Shown here piece after piece: positions 7,416 through 14,397 of a stretch of 16,764 nucleotides of DNA (the first letter of the stretch is position 1; each line of letters starts with the position of its first letter). The position numbers and the translations under genes are program-made. This DNA is from Legionella genomosp. 1 (GTDB taxonomy: Bacteria; Pseudomonadota; Gammaproteobacteria; Legionellales; Legionellaceae), in contig CAMBDN010000028.1 in NCBI GenBank assembly GCA_945865355.1, forward strand, positions 1 to 16,764, in the 5' to 3' direction. The notes beneath the pieces are model-generated. The model had not been told where the DNA came from and did not search any database. It was given only the letters and a program-made list of their open reading frames with translations.

Positions 7416-9011
7416 ATGGCAGATGTGCAAATAATTAAAGTGCCAGATATTGGTGGAGCCACCGGGGTGGATGTCATCGAAATTTTGGTGAAAGAAGGTG
7501 ACACTATTGACGTCGATACCCCTTTGATTACCCTCGAATCGGATAAAGCTAGTATGGAAATTCCAGCACCAAAAGCTGGGATTGTTCAGTCAGTGACGCT
7601 TAAGATTGGGGATAAAGTTGCAGAGGGCGATGTTATTTTAACGCTTGCAGCACAGCAATCGATTGAAAATGATCCGGCTAGTGCGGCACCTGTGGTTAAT
7701 GAGACTCCTGTCGCGGTCAAGTCTGTAACTGCAGAAGTAAAAGAACAGAAAGAAGTAAAAGAGCAAAGCATTGAGGTACCCATTCCTGATATTGGTGGAG
7801 CGACTGACGTCGATGTGATTGATGTTATGGTTAAAGTAGGTGATACCGTTGTTAAGGACCAATCATTAGTCACATTAGAGGGTGATAAAGCCACAATGGA
7901 TATTCCGTCACCCGCTGATGGTGTTGTTGAAAAAATTGCTTTGAAAGTCGGTGATAAAGTTGCTCAAGGATCATTGGTGTTGGTGATGAAGACAACGGTT
8001 GTGTTAGAAATATCGCCGACCACTACCATTCAAGCTACACAAGCTGAAATTTCTGCACCACGTATTGAAACGCAATCGCAAGTCGCGCCAGTGCAGCAAA
8101 AATTGGACAATGCCAGCGCTATTTCCGCAGGTCCTGCCGTGCGGCGTTTAGCACGGGAATTGGGTGTAAATTTAGCCGAGGTGCGGGGTACTGGAAGAAA
8201 ATCACGGATTAGCAAAGAAGACGTGACCCAATATGTAAAAAATAAACTGAATGATAAATCAACAGCGGGTGGCTTTTCTTTACCGACTCTGCCCAGTATC
8301 GATTTTAGTAAATTCGGTGTGATAGAGGTTAAAGCGCTAAATAAAATTAAGCGTCTAACCGGTGTTAACGTACACCGTTCATGGATCACTATCCCCCATG
8401 TAACACAGTTTGATGAGGCAGATATTACCGAACTCGAAGCCTTCAGAAAAGCTGAGGCAGAACGCGCTCATGCTTCGGGCTACAAGCTCACCCTATTGGC
8501 TTTTGTTTGCAAGGTCGTTAGTAAGGCATTACAAACGTATCCACAATTTAATACCTCTCTTGATGCCAGTGGCGAGAACCTAATATATAAGCAATATTTC
8601 AATATCGGTGTAGCCGTAGAAACACCCAATGGGTTGGTCGTTCCAGTGATCAAAGAAGTTGACCGTTTATCTGTTGATGCGATTGCTCAAGAGATGGCTC
8701 GTTTGAGTACCAAGGCGCGAGAAAAAGGATTAATGCCTGCTGATATGAGTGGTGGGTCGTTTACTATTTCAAGTTTGGGCGGTATCGGCGGAACGGCATT
8801 TACCCCGATTGTAAATAGCCCTGAAGTAGCGATTTTAGGTTTATCGCGCTCGAGTTTGAAACCGGTATATCAGGATGGGGAATTTAAGCCACGATTGATG
8901 CTGCCATTATCACTCTCTTATGATCATCGAGTGATCGACGGGGCAGAAGCCGCACGCTTTACTCGCTTTGTTTGCGAAGGGTTATGTGATATTCGACGGA
9001 TTCTATTATAA
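7416..9011 (+). CDS. aceF: Dihydrolipoyllysine acetyltransferase, E2 of the PDH complex
   Basis: AceF forms the core of the PDH complex and moves the acetyl group from E1 to CoA. Domains in order are lipoyl domain 1 (about 5-77, lipoyl Lys44 in ESDKASM), lipoyl domain 2 (about 119-192, Lys158 in EGDKATM), a Pro/Ala/Thr linker, the peripheral-subunit binding domain (about 239-280, AVRRLARELGV), and the catalytic domain from about 300 to the end. The active-site motif DHRVIDG has its His at 504 and Asp at 508. At 531 residues it has two lipoyl domains where E. coli has three (630 residues). The two domains share the opening VPxPDIGGATxVDVI-type pattern, as expected from duplication. AAGAGG precedes the ATG. 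Confidence 0.97.
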   Translation: MADVQIIKVPDIGGATGVDVIEILVKEGDTIDVDTPLITLESDKASMEIPAPKAGIVQSVTLKIGDKVAEGDVILTLAAQQSIENDPASAAPVVNETPVAVKSVTAEVKEQKEVKEQSIEVPIPDIGGATDVDVIDVMVKVGDTVVKDQSLVTLEGDKATMDIPSPADGVVEKIALKVGDKVAQGSLVLVMKTTVVLEISPTTTIQATQAEISAPRIETQSQVAPVQQKLDNASAISAGPAVRRLARELGVNLAEVRGTGRKSRISKEDVTQYVKNKLNDKSTAGGFSLPTLPSIDFSKFGVIEVKALNKIKRLTGVNVHRSWITIPHVTQFDEADITELEAFRKAEAERAHASGYKLTLLAFVCKVVSKALQTYPQFNTSLDASGENLIYKQYFNIGVAVETPNGLVVPVIKEVDRLSVDAIAQEMARLSTKAREKGLMPADMSGGSFTISSLGGIGGTAFTPIVNSPEVAILGLSRSSLKPVYQDGEFKPRLMLPLSLSYDHRVIDGAEAARFTRFVCEGLCDIRRILL

Positions 9012-9013
9012 AT

Positions 9014-9034
9014 AGTCGCCCATTTGGGGCGACT
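9014..9034. repeat. Small GC-rich hairpin between aceF and lpdA
   Basis: AGTCGCCC (9014-9021) pairs perfectly with GGGCGACT (9027-9034) around a 5-base loop, 3 bases after the aceF stop. The following bases (TGGTTTGAC) have only a short T-run. It could stabilise the aceEF message or act as a partial terminator, lowering lpdA expression relative to aceEF; lpdA follows 38 bases later. Confidence 0.55.
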
Positions 9035-9071
9035 TGGTTTGACTTGCGACAATATTCAAGAGGCTTTTTAG

Positions 9072-10496
9072 ATGACTAAACAAATTAAAACAGATGTTGT
9101 AGTAATTGGTAGCGGTCCTGGCGGTTATACAGCTGCATTTCGTGCAGCAGACTTGGGGAAAAGGGTCGTCTTGGTTGAACGCTTTAACACCTTGGGTGGG
9201 GTTTGTTTAAATGTGGGTTGCATCCCCTCTAAAGCGTTATTGCATATTGCCAAAGTGGTTGATGAAGCTCATGAAATGGCTGATCTAGGCGTGAATTTTG
9301 GTGAGCCAAAACTGGATAATACAAAATTGGTAGCTTGGAAAAACTCCGTGGTTAAGAAATTAACCGGTGGATTAAACGCTTTAGCGAAGCAGCGTAAAGT
9401 AGAAGTCGTTGTCGGTACTGCTAAATTTTCCAGTGCTCATCAAATGGTTGTAGATAGTGTTGACGGAAAGACCACTGTCGATTTTGAACATGCGATCATT
9501 GCTGTGGGTAGTGAGTCAGTCAATTTGCCATTTATCCCAAAAGACAAACGTATTTTTAGCTCTACGGGTGCGCTTGAATTATCTGATATTAAAGGCAGTA
9601 TGCTTGTGCTTGGTGGTGGCATCATCGGCTTGGAAATGGCAACAGTTTATGCCGCTTTAGGTGTTGATGTTTCCGTAGTTGAATTTATGGATCAGTTGAT
9701 TCCAGGTGCAGATGCTGACTTGGTAAATGTGTTACAAAAACGCATGATGAAGAATGGCGTTAAATTCATGCTGAAAACGAAAGTAACCGCGGTCGATGCG
9801 AAAGAAGATGGTATTTATGTATCCATGGAAGGTGAGCATGCAACGGATAAACCTTTATGCTTCCAACAAGTGTTGGTTTCGGTTGGGCGTAAGCCAAATG
9901 GTGGCGCAATTGCGGCTGACTTGGCAGGTGTTAAGGTTGACGAGCGTGGATTTATCCCTGTTGATAAACAAATGCGTACCAATGTAGCTCATATTTTTGC
10001 CATTGGCGATGTTGTTGGCCAGCCAATGCTAGCGCATAAAGCAATTCCTGAGGGTAAAGTTGCGGCAGAAGTCATTTGTGGGATGAAACATTATTTTGAT
10101 CCAAAGTGTATCGCTAGTGTTGCTTATACCGATCCTGAAATTGCTTGGGCTGGTCTTACTGAAAAAGAAGCCAAAGCAAATGGTACCGCCTATGAAAAAG
10201 CAGTATTTCCATGGGCTGCTAGCGGGCGTGCATTAAGCATGGGACGAGAGGAGGGCATGACTAAGTTGCTGTTCTGTCCTGAAAGCAAGCGACTTATAGG
10301 AGCAGGGATTGCTGGTGTTAATGCGGGCGATCTTATCGCCGAAACTGCCTTAGCCATCGAAATGGGCTGTGATGTTGAAGATATTGCCTTAACCATCCAT
10401 CCTCATCCAACCCTTTCGGAATCAATTGCTCAAGCTGCAGAGATATTTGAGGGAACGATTACCGACTTATATCTTCCTAAAAAGAAAAAGGCATAG
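9072..10496 (+). CDS. lpdA: Dihydrolipoyl dehydrogenase, E3 of PDH and related complexes
   Basis: LpdA reoxidises the dihydrolipoyl groups of E2, passing electrons through a disulfide and FAD to NAD+. It is 474 residues long, the same as E. coli Lpd. Seen are the FAD-binding GSGPGG (13-18), the redox disulfide Cys45/Cys50 in GGVCLNVGCIPSK, and the NAD-binding GGGIIGLE near 180-187. Also present are the second FAD contact FAIGDVVG near 311 and the C-terminal active-site pair His445/Glu450 in HPHPTLSE. A Lys-rich tail ends the protein. AGAGG lies about 9 bases before the ATG. It is the last gene of the aceE-aceF-lpdA cluster and is likely shared with 2-oxoglutarate dehydrogenase, as is usual for a single lpdA next to PDH; that sharing is inferred, since no other E3 can be seen from this window. 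Confidence 0.97.
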   Translation: MTKQIKTDVVVIGSGPGGYTAAFRAADLGKRVVLVERFNTLGGVCLNVGCIPSKALLHIAKVVDEAHEMADLGVNFGEPKLDNTKLVAWKNSVVKKLTGGLNALAKQRKVEVVVGTAKFSSAHQMVVDSVDGKTTVDFEHAIIAVGSESVNLPFIPKDKRIFSSTGALELSDIKGSMLVLGGGIIGLEMATVYAALGVDVSVVEFMDQLIPGADADLVNVLQKRMMKNGVKFMLKTKVTAVDAKEDGIYVSMEGEHATDKPLCFQQVLVSVGRKPNGGAIAADLAGVKVDERGFIPVDKQMRTNVAHIFAIGDVVGQPMLAHKAIPEGKVAAEVICGMKHYFDPKCIASVAYTDPEIAWAGLTEKEAKANGTAYEKAVFPWAASGRALSMGREEGMTKLLFCPESKRLIGAGIAGVNAGDLIAETALAIEMGCDVEDIALTIHPHPTLSESIAQAAEIFEGTITDLYLPKKKKA

Positions 10497-10526
10497 CGTT
10501 TAACGTAATAAAATCCCCGTGAAAAT

Positions 10527-10578
10527 AGATTTACAGGGACTTCCCGCGGTTAAATCCGCGGGAAGTTCCTGTAAGTCT
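10527..10578. repeat. Long near-perfect hairpin downstream of lpdA
   Basis: The 23-base arms at 10527-10549 and 10556-10578 are complementary apart from two G-T wobble pairs, around the loop TTAAAT. The centre is GC-rich, with CCCGCGG facing CCGCGGG. It starts 31 bases after the lpdA stop. A transcript would fold very stably here and could end or protect the PDH message, but no T-run follows. Its right arm ends almost exactly where the CoA-transferase remnant becomes readable, which may mean that an element inserted or recombined at this junction. Confidence 0.78.
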
Positions 10579-10583
10579 GCATA

Positions 10584-10973
10584 CAACTTCTTCACCAGAA
10601 GGTATACAACGTAGTTATTTCAGTAAATGCAATCATTGAAATGGATTTGTATGGCCAAGTAAATGCAGAAGACATTCATGATCGGCAATTTGGTGGGCCA
10701 GGTGGGCAGAATGATTTTGTACGAGGTGCTTATTTATCTAATGGTGGAAAATCTATATTAGCGTTTGAATCTACTGCCAAACAACGGCAAATCAGTAAAA
10801 TTGTACCTAAACTTTCCGGGATAGTGACTGATCTACGGATAGATACACAATATATTGCAACGGAATATGGAATTATTAATTTAAAAGGGCTGTCTTCTAG
10901 TGAGCGTGCGTGTCAATTGATTTCAATAGCACATCCGAGTTTTCGGGATGAGCTGACTGAGGCTGCTAGGTAG
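10584..10973 (+). pseudogene. C-terminal remnant of an acetyl-CoA hydrolase/CoA-transferase
   Basis: About 130 codons read in one frame to TAG at 10971-10973 and match the C-terminal domain of the acetyl-CoA hydrolase/transferase family. Marks are ISVNAIIEMDLYGQVNAE, then the glycine-rich QFGGPGGQNDFVRGA, YIATEYGIINLKG, SSSERACQLI and IAHPSFRDEL. The match continues upstream of the first ATG (10641) into bases with no start codon or ribosome site, so the ORF is not a short gene but the end of a longer one. Full-length members have about 430-500 residues; roughly the first 300, which include the catalytic glutamate, are missing. The long hairpin at 10527-10578 lies at the break. The remnant cannot be active alone. 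The full enzyme would move CoA between acetyl-CoA and a short acid. Confidence 0.85.
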
Positions 10974-11173
10974 TTATATTTATTATAACGGGCAAACGTA
11001 AAGCGGTATTTAAATCATCTCAAACATCGTGAGGGCTCTCATGGAGAAGCGCCTTCACCATAATCTATTCATTGCTCGATAGGTTTACCTCGATCCGCCT
11101 CCTTTTCTCCACGCCAATATAACAATTTCCTAATTTTCAATTATAATTTGATTAAAACCTATTGGAAATTTTT

Positions 11174-11644
11174 ATGTCATTACGGGTACGGGCTATGCAA
11201 GAGAGCGACCTTGATAGTGTGTATGCAATTGAGATTGCAGCCCATCGTGCGCCCTGGGGGCGCCAAATCATTTCTGATTGTGTATTTGTCGGTTATGATT
11301 GCCGCGTACTTGAGGTTGAGACGGATAGTGAGGCAGTGATAGCCAGTTATATTATTTGTCGCTACAGTGAAGAAATGTGCCATATTTTGAATTTGTGTGT
11401 GTCACCCTTACTGCAGGGTAAGGGTTATGGTGGATGTTTATTACAAGACGTCATTGATTCACCAGCCCAGCAGGATACTGTAGCGATGGTATTAGAAGTT
11501 CGCCCCAGTAATCTGACAGCGCTTCGTTTGTACAAGAAAATGGGTTTTTACCAACTTGGGATTAAACAAGGCTACTATCGTGATGAAGACAGCATAGAAG
11601 ATGCTATTGTTTTGAAAAAAATGATTCATAAAAGTAACTCTTGA
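11174..11644 (+). CDS. rimI: Ribosomal-protein-alanine N-acetyltransferase
   Basis: This 156-residue GNAT-fold protein is best read as RimI, which acetylates the N-terminal alanine of ribosomal protein S18 (in some bacteria also other targets) using acetyl-CoA. Seen are the acceptor region AAHRAPWG, matching the RimI E-xAH-xPW pattern, and the beta-bulge LNLCVSPLLQGKGYGGCLL with the acetyl-CoA binding QGKGYG loop. EVRPSNLTALRLYKKMGF holds the catalytic Glu, and GYY the Tyr. A TTG four codons upstream is possible, but the ATG at 11174 gives the usual start, with GGAA about 7 bases before it. It is preceded by about 200 bases without a gene and faces the exonuclease gene. No tsaB neighbour is visible. 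Confidence 0.9.
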   Translation: MSLRVRAMQESDLDSVYAIEIAAHRAPWGRQIISDCVFVGYDCRVLEVETDSEAVIASYIICRYSEEMCHILNLCVSPLLQGKGYGGCLLQDVIDSPAQQDTVAMVLEVRPSNLTALRLYKKMGFYQLGIKQGYYRDEDSIEDAIVLKKMIHKSNS

Positions 11645-11730
11645 AATGCGTTGCTGAGCAGCATTCAGGAGATCCCTCGTTTGGCTTGAGATAATGACAT
11701 GTTGAGTTACGATAAACGGATGTAAGTGCT

Positions 11731-12504
11731 CTATGCTTGCATCGCACTCAAAAATTCTTGTAAATGGTGTTTGTCTTTTTCTTCACTGAGGTAACCGCGC
11801 AGCCGCTCTAATGCGTTTGAATATTCCTTTTCGGTGATGACTCCTCGCATCAATTCAAAGCGAAGGTATACACAGTAGGTATTCAATACGTCGGTTTCGC
11901 AGTAATCACGTATTCCTTTGATATTCCCGGCTAAATATTCGTCCCAAACCTTACTACCGCTCATACCCATTTTTCCTGGGAAATGAAGCATTGTGGCGAT
12001 CTCATCTAATGGCGCGAAGGCCTTGTTTTGGTAGCCGGCTAGAACGTCCATAAGATCCAGGTGCCGATAGTGGAAGCGGTTTAAATAATTGTTCCAACGA
12101 AATGCCTGTTGATTATCACCTGATTCCCAGTAGGTTGGGGCTGCGATGCCATGCAATAGGGCACGATAGTGAAGCACCGGTAGATCAAAGCCACTGCCAT
12201 TCCAGCTCACAAGCGTAGGGGTCAGTTTATCAAGGCCAGTAAAAAAACGTTGAATCAATTCCTTTTCGTCTGATAGATCTTCACCTAAGGACCACACCTT
12301 TAATTGAGTCGCATTGCTGATCACCAATGAAATGGCGACGACTTTTTGTAAATGGTGCGGTAAGAAGTCATGGCCAACTTTGGCACGACGTAATGCAAAT
12401 AGGGCGGCAGCGGTGTCTTCATCCGATAGTCCGTCCAAATCATAAAGCCTGCGTCCTGTTACAACGTCGGGAATGGTTTCTATATCAAACACTAAAATCG
12501 TCAT
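11731..12504 (-). CDS. Predicted 3'-5' exonuclease related to the PolB proofreading domain
   Basis: This 257-residue cytosolic protein belongs to the stand-alone PolB-like exonuclease family (DnaQ/DEDD fold). The DEDD metal ligands are visible: Asp7 and Glu9 in FDIET, an Asp in WNGSGFDLPVL, and the last Asp in the motif CETDVLNTY, with Tyr giving the DEDDy type. It is expected to degrade single-stranded nucleic acid from the 3' end, but the natural substrate is not known. A TTG 12 codons upstream (12540) extends the frame, but family members start at MTILVFDIET, so the ATG at 12504-12502 was chosen. Its ribosome site is weak. It is transcribed toward rimI and divergently from the SLT lipoprotein gene. 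No terminator is obvious in the 86 bases between its stop and that of rimI. Confidence 0.85.
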   Translation of the reverse strand: MTILVFDIETIPDVVTGRRLYDLDGLSDEDTAAALFALRRAKVGHDFLPHHLQKVVAISLVISNATQLKVWSLGEDLSDEKELIQRFFTGLDKLTPTLVSWNGSGFDLPVLHYRALLHGIAAPTYWESGDNQQAFRWNNYLNRFHYRHLDLMDVLAGYQNKAFAPLDEIATMLHFPGKMGMSGSKVWDEYLAGNIKGIRDYCETDVLNTYCVYLRFELMRGVITEKEYSNALERLRGYLSEEKDKHHLQEFLSAMQA

Positions 12505-12613
12505 CAGATGAAAATAACATATCAACGTCAATTTAAGCAAAAATATATTTTATTCTGCCCTAATTTTTGTTACTAATAGCAGACAGATCCTCATGGAGTG
12601 AGTTACCCCTATT

Positions 12614-13222
12614 ATGCGCATGAAACTGCTTATTATTATGTTTGCTGGTTTTGTTCTGGTGGGCTGTGTTAGCCAACCACCTAGAGATATTAATAATGTT
12701 TGTAATGTTTTTAGGGAATATCCGAGTTGGTACAGAGCTTCATTAGATGTGCAGCGCCGTTGGCATGTGCCTGTTGCTGTACAGATGGCTATTATTCACC
12801 AAGAGTCAAAATTTGAAGCTAGAGCCAAGCCACCTCGCACAAAGTTACTGTGGGTTATCCCTTGGAAGCGTCCTTCTACAGCCTATGGCTATTCACAGGC
12901 GCTAGATGGCACTTGGGCTCATTATAAGCAAACCAATGGTGGGATGCTGTCTTCTCGAAATGATTTTTCTGATGGGGTTGATTTCATTGGTTGGTATGCT
13001 AATCAGGCTTATAAAGTAGCAAGGATCCCACGCAATGACGCGTATTCGTTGTACCTGGCTTATCATGAAGGCATTGGTGGTTATCAAAGGAAAACCTATT
13101 TGCAAAAAAGCTGGTTAGTTACTGTTGCACATAAGGTCGATACCCGAGCGCATGTGTATCAAGCACAACTGTTGTCATGTAAAAAAGCACACGCAACTGA
13201 ACCTTGGACACGCCTGTTTTAA
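12614..13222 (+). CDS. Lipoprotein with a lytic transglycosylase (SLT-like) domain
   Basis: This 202-residue protein opens with a lipoprotein signal; the lipobox is LVGC, with Cys18 as the lipidated residue. The domain has the lysozyme-like fold pattern of soluble lytic transglycosylases. VQMAIIHQESKFEARA carries the probable catalytic Glu64, and AYGYSQALDGTW is the GYSQ motif that follows it. An insert of about 15 residues rich in Pro, Trp and Lys lies between those two motifs. YLAYHEGIGGY near 156-166 matches the last SLT motif. Such enzymes cut the glycan strands of peptidoglycan, here from the periplasmic face of the outer or inner membrane. Ribosome site GGAG lies 15 bases before the first ATG; a second ATG two codons on (12620) cannot be excluded. 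It is read divergently from the exonuclease gene. Confidence 0.85.
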   Translation: MRMKLLIIMFAGFVLVGCVSQPPRDINNVCNVFREYPSWYRASLDVQRRWHVPVAVQMAIIHQESKFEARAKPPRTKLLWVIPWKRPSTAYGYSQALDGTWAHYKQTNGGMLSSRNDFSDGVDFIGWYANQAYKVARIPRNDAYSLYLAYHEGIGGYQRKTYLQKSWLVTVAHKVDTRAHVYQAQLLSCKKAHATEPWTRLF

Positions 13223-13297
13223 AAGGGTTATAACACGCTCGGGGTGACAACAGGTCTATGAAGAGGTACGATACATGCCTAATTTGGAGAGTGTCAC

Positions 13298-13966
13298 ATG
13301 CGGTTGAGGCGATTAATACTATTGGGAGGGCCTGGTGCTGGTAAAGGCACACAGGCTCTGCGGTTGATGAAGCATTTTAATATTCCACAAATATCAACCG
13401 GCGACATGTTGCGTGCAGCGATTGCTGCGGGTACCGAGCTGGGCTTAAGTGCGAAGAAAATAATGGATTCAGGCCATCTGGTTTCTGATGAAATTATCAT
13501 TGGATTGGTTAAGGAGCGCCTGTCGCAGGATGATTGTCAAAATGGATTTTTACTGGATGGTTTTCCACGTACGATCCCGCAAGCTGAGGCGTTAAAACTA
13601 GCTAAGATCAATATTGATTTTGTTATTGACATCGATGTTAATGATGATGAAATTGTTAAACGAATTAGTGGCCGTCGCATTCATCCTGCTTCTGGCCGGG
13701 TTTATCATCTTCAAGCTCATCCACCTAAACGTGATGGTATTGATGATGAAACGGGTGACCCTTTAATTTTGCGCGATGATGATCGGGAAGAAATAATCCG
13801 TAAGCGTTTGGATGTTTATCATGAGCAAACAAAGCCTCTCATTGACTATTATCAGCAATGGGTTGAATGTGAGCCAGACAACGCACCCGTTTTTCGACGA
13901 ATTTCAGGCCAAGGTAGTGAGGATATAATTTACCAAAGGATTTTGTCTTCAATGGAGGAATCATGA
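13298..13966 (+). CDS. adk: Adenylate kinase
   Basis: Adk interconverts ATP + AMP and 2 ADP in the cytoplasm. Seen are the P-loop GGPGAGKGT (10-18), the AMP-binding STGDMLRA (about 32-39), DGFPRTIPQAEAL (about 86-98), and the full LID domain from GRRIHPASGRVYH to DDETGDPL. It is the long, zinc-free LID form, as in E. coli, since none of the four-Cys signature is present. Length is 222 residues, against 214 for E. coli. GGAG lies 8 bases before the ATG. The stop codon overlaps the start of the thioredoxin gene (ATGA at 13963-13966), so the two are translationally coupled. Confidence 0.97.
   Translation: MRLRRLILLGGPGAGKGTQALRLMKHFNIPQISTGDMLRAAIAAGTELGLSAKKIMDSGHLVSDEIIIGLVKERLSQDDCQNGFLLDGFPRTIPQAEALKLAKINIDFVIDIDVNDDEIVKRISGRRIHPASGRVYHLQAHPPKRDGIDDETGDPLILRDDDREEIIRKRLDVYHEQTKPLIDYYQQWVECEPDNAPVFRRISGQGSEDIIYQRILSSMEES
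13954..13959 (+). promoter_or_regulatory. Strong Shine-Dalgarno inside adk for the thioredoxin gene
   Basis: GGAGGA lies 3 bases before the ATG at 13963 and within the last codons of adk. The spacing is short. Together with the ATGA overlap it supports translation of the thioredoxin directly from ribosomes finishing adk. Confidence 0.75.
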
Positions 13967-14343
13967 GTGATGATATTAGAATCTCAGCCGTAACTGGTGA
14001 GCAATTCGAGGCGCTTATTCATGATAATGAGATTGTAATTATCGATTTTTGGGCGGTATGGTGTGCGCCATGCAAGGCATTTTCTCATGTCTATGAGAAA
14101 GTTGCGGCTCAATACAAGAATATTGTATTTGCAAAGGTCAACATTGAAGAAGAGAGTGAGTTAGCAGAGGCTTTTCAAATTCGGTCAATTCCCCACTTAA
14201 TGGTATTTAAGAAAGGTATCGTGATTTATTCTGAGGCCGGTAGTATGCCTGAATCAACGCTTAAAGAATTAGTGCAACAGGCGCTTGACGCTGATGTGAG
14301 TAAGATAAAGGCAGAGCTCGAAAGTGAAGGTAAGACATCATAA
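13963..14343 (+). CDS. Thioredoxin-fold protein with a CAPC active site
   Basis: This 126-residue cytosolic protein has the thioredoxin fold, with the redox pair Cys34/Cys37 in WAVWCAPCKAF, IDFWA just before it, and the cis-proline loop IRSIPHLMVFKKG. The active site is CAPC rather than the CGPC of TrxA, a variation that changes the redox potential. The protein is longer than TrxA (about 108), mainly by a charged C-terminal tail of about 20 residues. No signal peptide is visible. It probably reduces disulfides in cytosolic proteins, but partners are unknown. Overlap with adk by the ATGA and the strong internal ribosome site place it in the same operon. I give no gene symbol because it is not clearly TrxA itself. 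Confidence 0.9.
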   Translation: MSDDIRISAVTGEQFEALIHDNEIVIIDFWAVWCAPCKAFSHVYEKVAAQYKNIVFAKVNIEEESELAEAFQIRSIPHLMVFKKGIVIYSEAGSMPESTLKELVQQALDADVSKIKAELESEGKTS

Positions 14344-14350
14344 TACATCT

Positions 14351-14390
14351 ATCCCGTAAGCCGTGCTGCGTATTACGGGATCTTGTTTTG
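14351..14390 (+). terminator. Intrinsic terminator after the adk-thioredoxin operon
   Basis: ATCCCGTAA (14351-14359) pairs perfectly with TTACGGGAT (14373-14381), a 9-bp stem with a 13-base loop, followed by the T-rich CTTGTTTTG. It begins 7 bases after the thioredoxin stop. The glpD gene ends on the other strand 16 bases further on, and the hairpin may serve both, but the T-rich tail favours the plus strand. Confidence 0.6.
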
Positions 14391-14397
14391 TGTAGGG

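Noticed and set aside
7586..7894. Long minus-strand ORFs inside aceF (and similar ones inside aceE, lpdA and glpD)
   Set aside because: They lie wholly within well-supported genes, have repetitive low-complexity translations and no ribosome sites.
12505..12540. 12-codon extension of the exonuclease from a TTG
   Set aside because: Family members start at MTILVFDIET; the extension has no supporting ribosome site.
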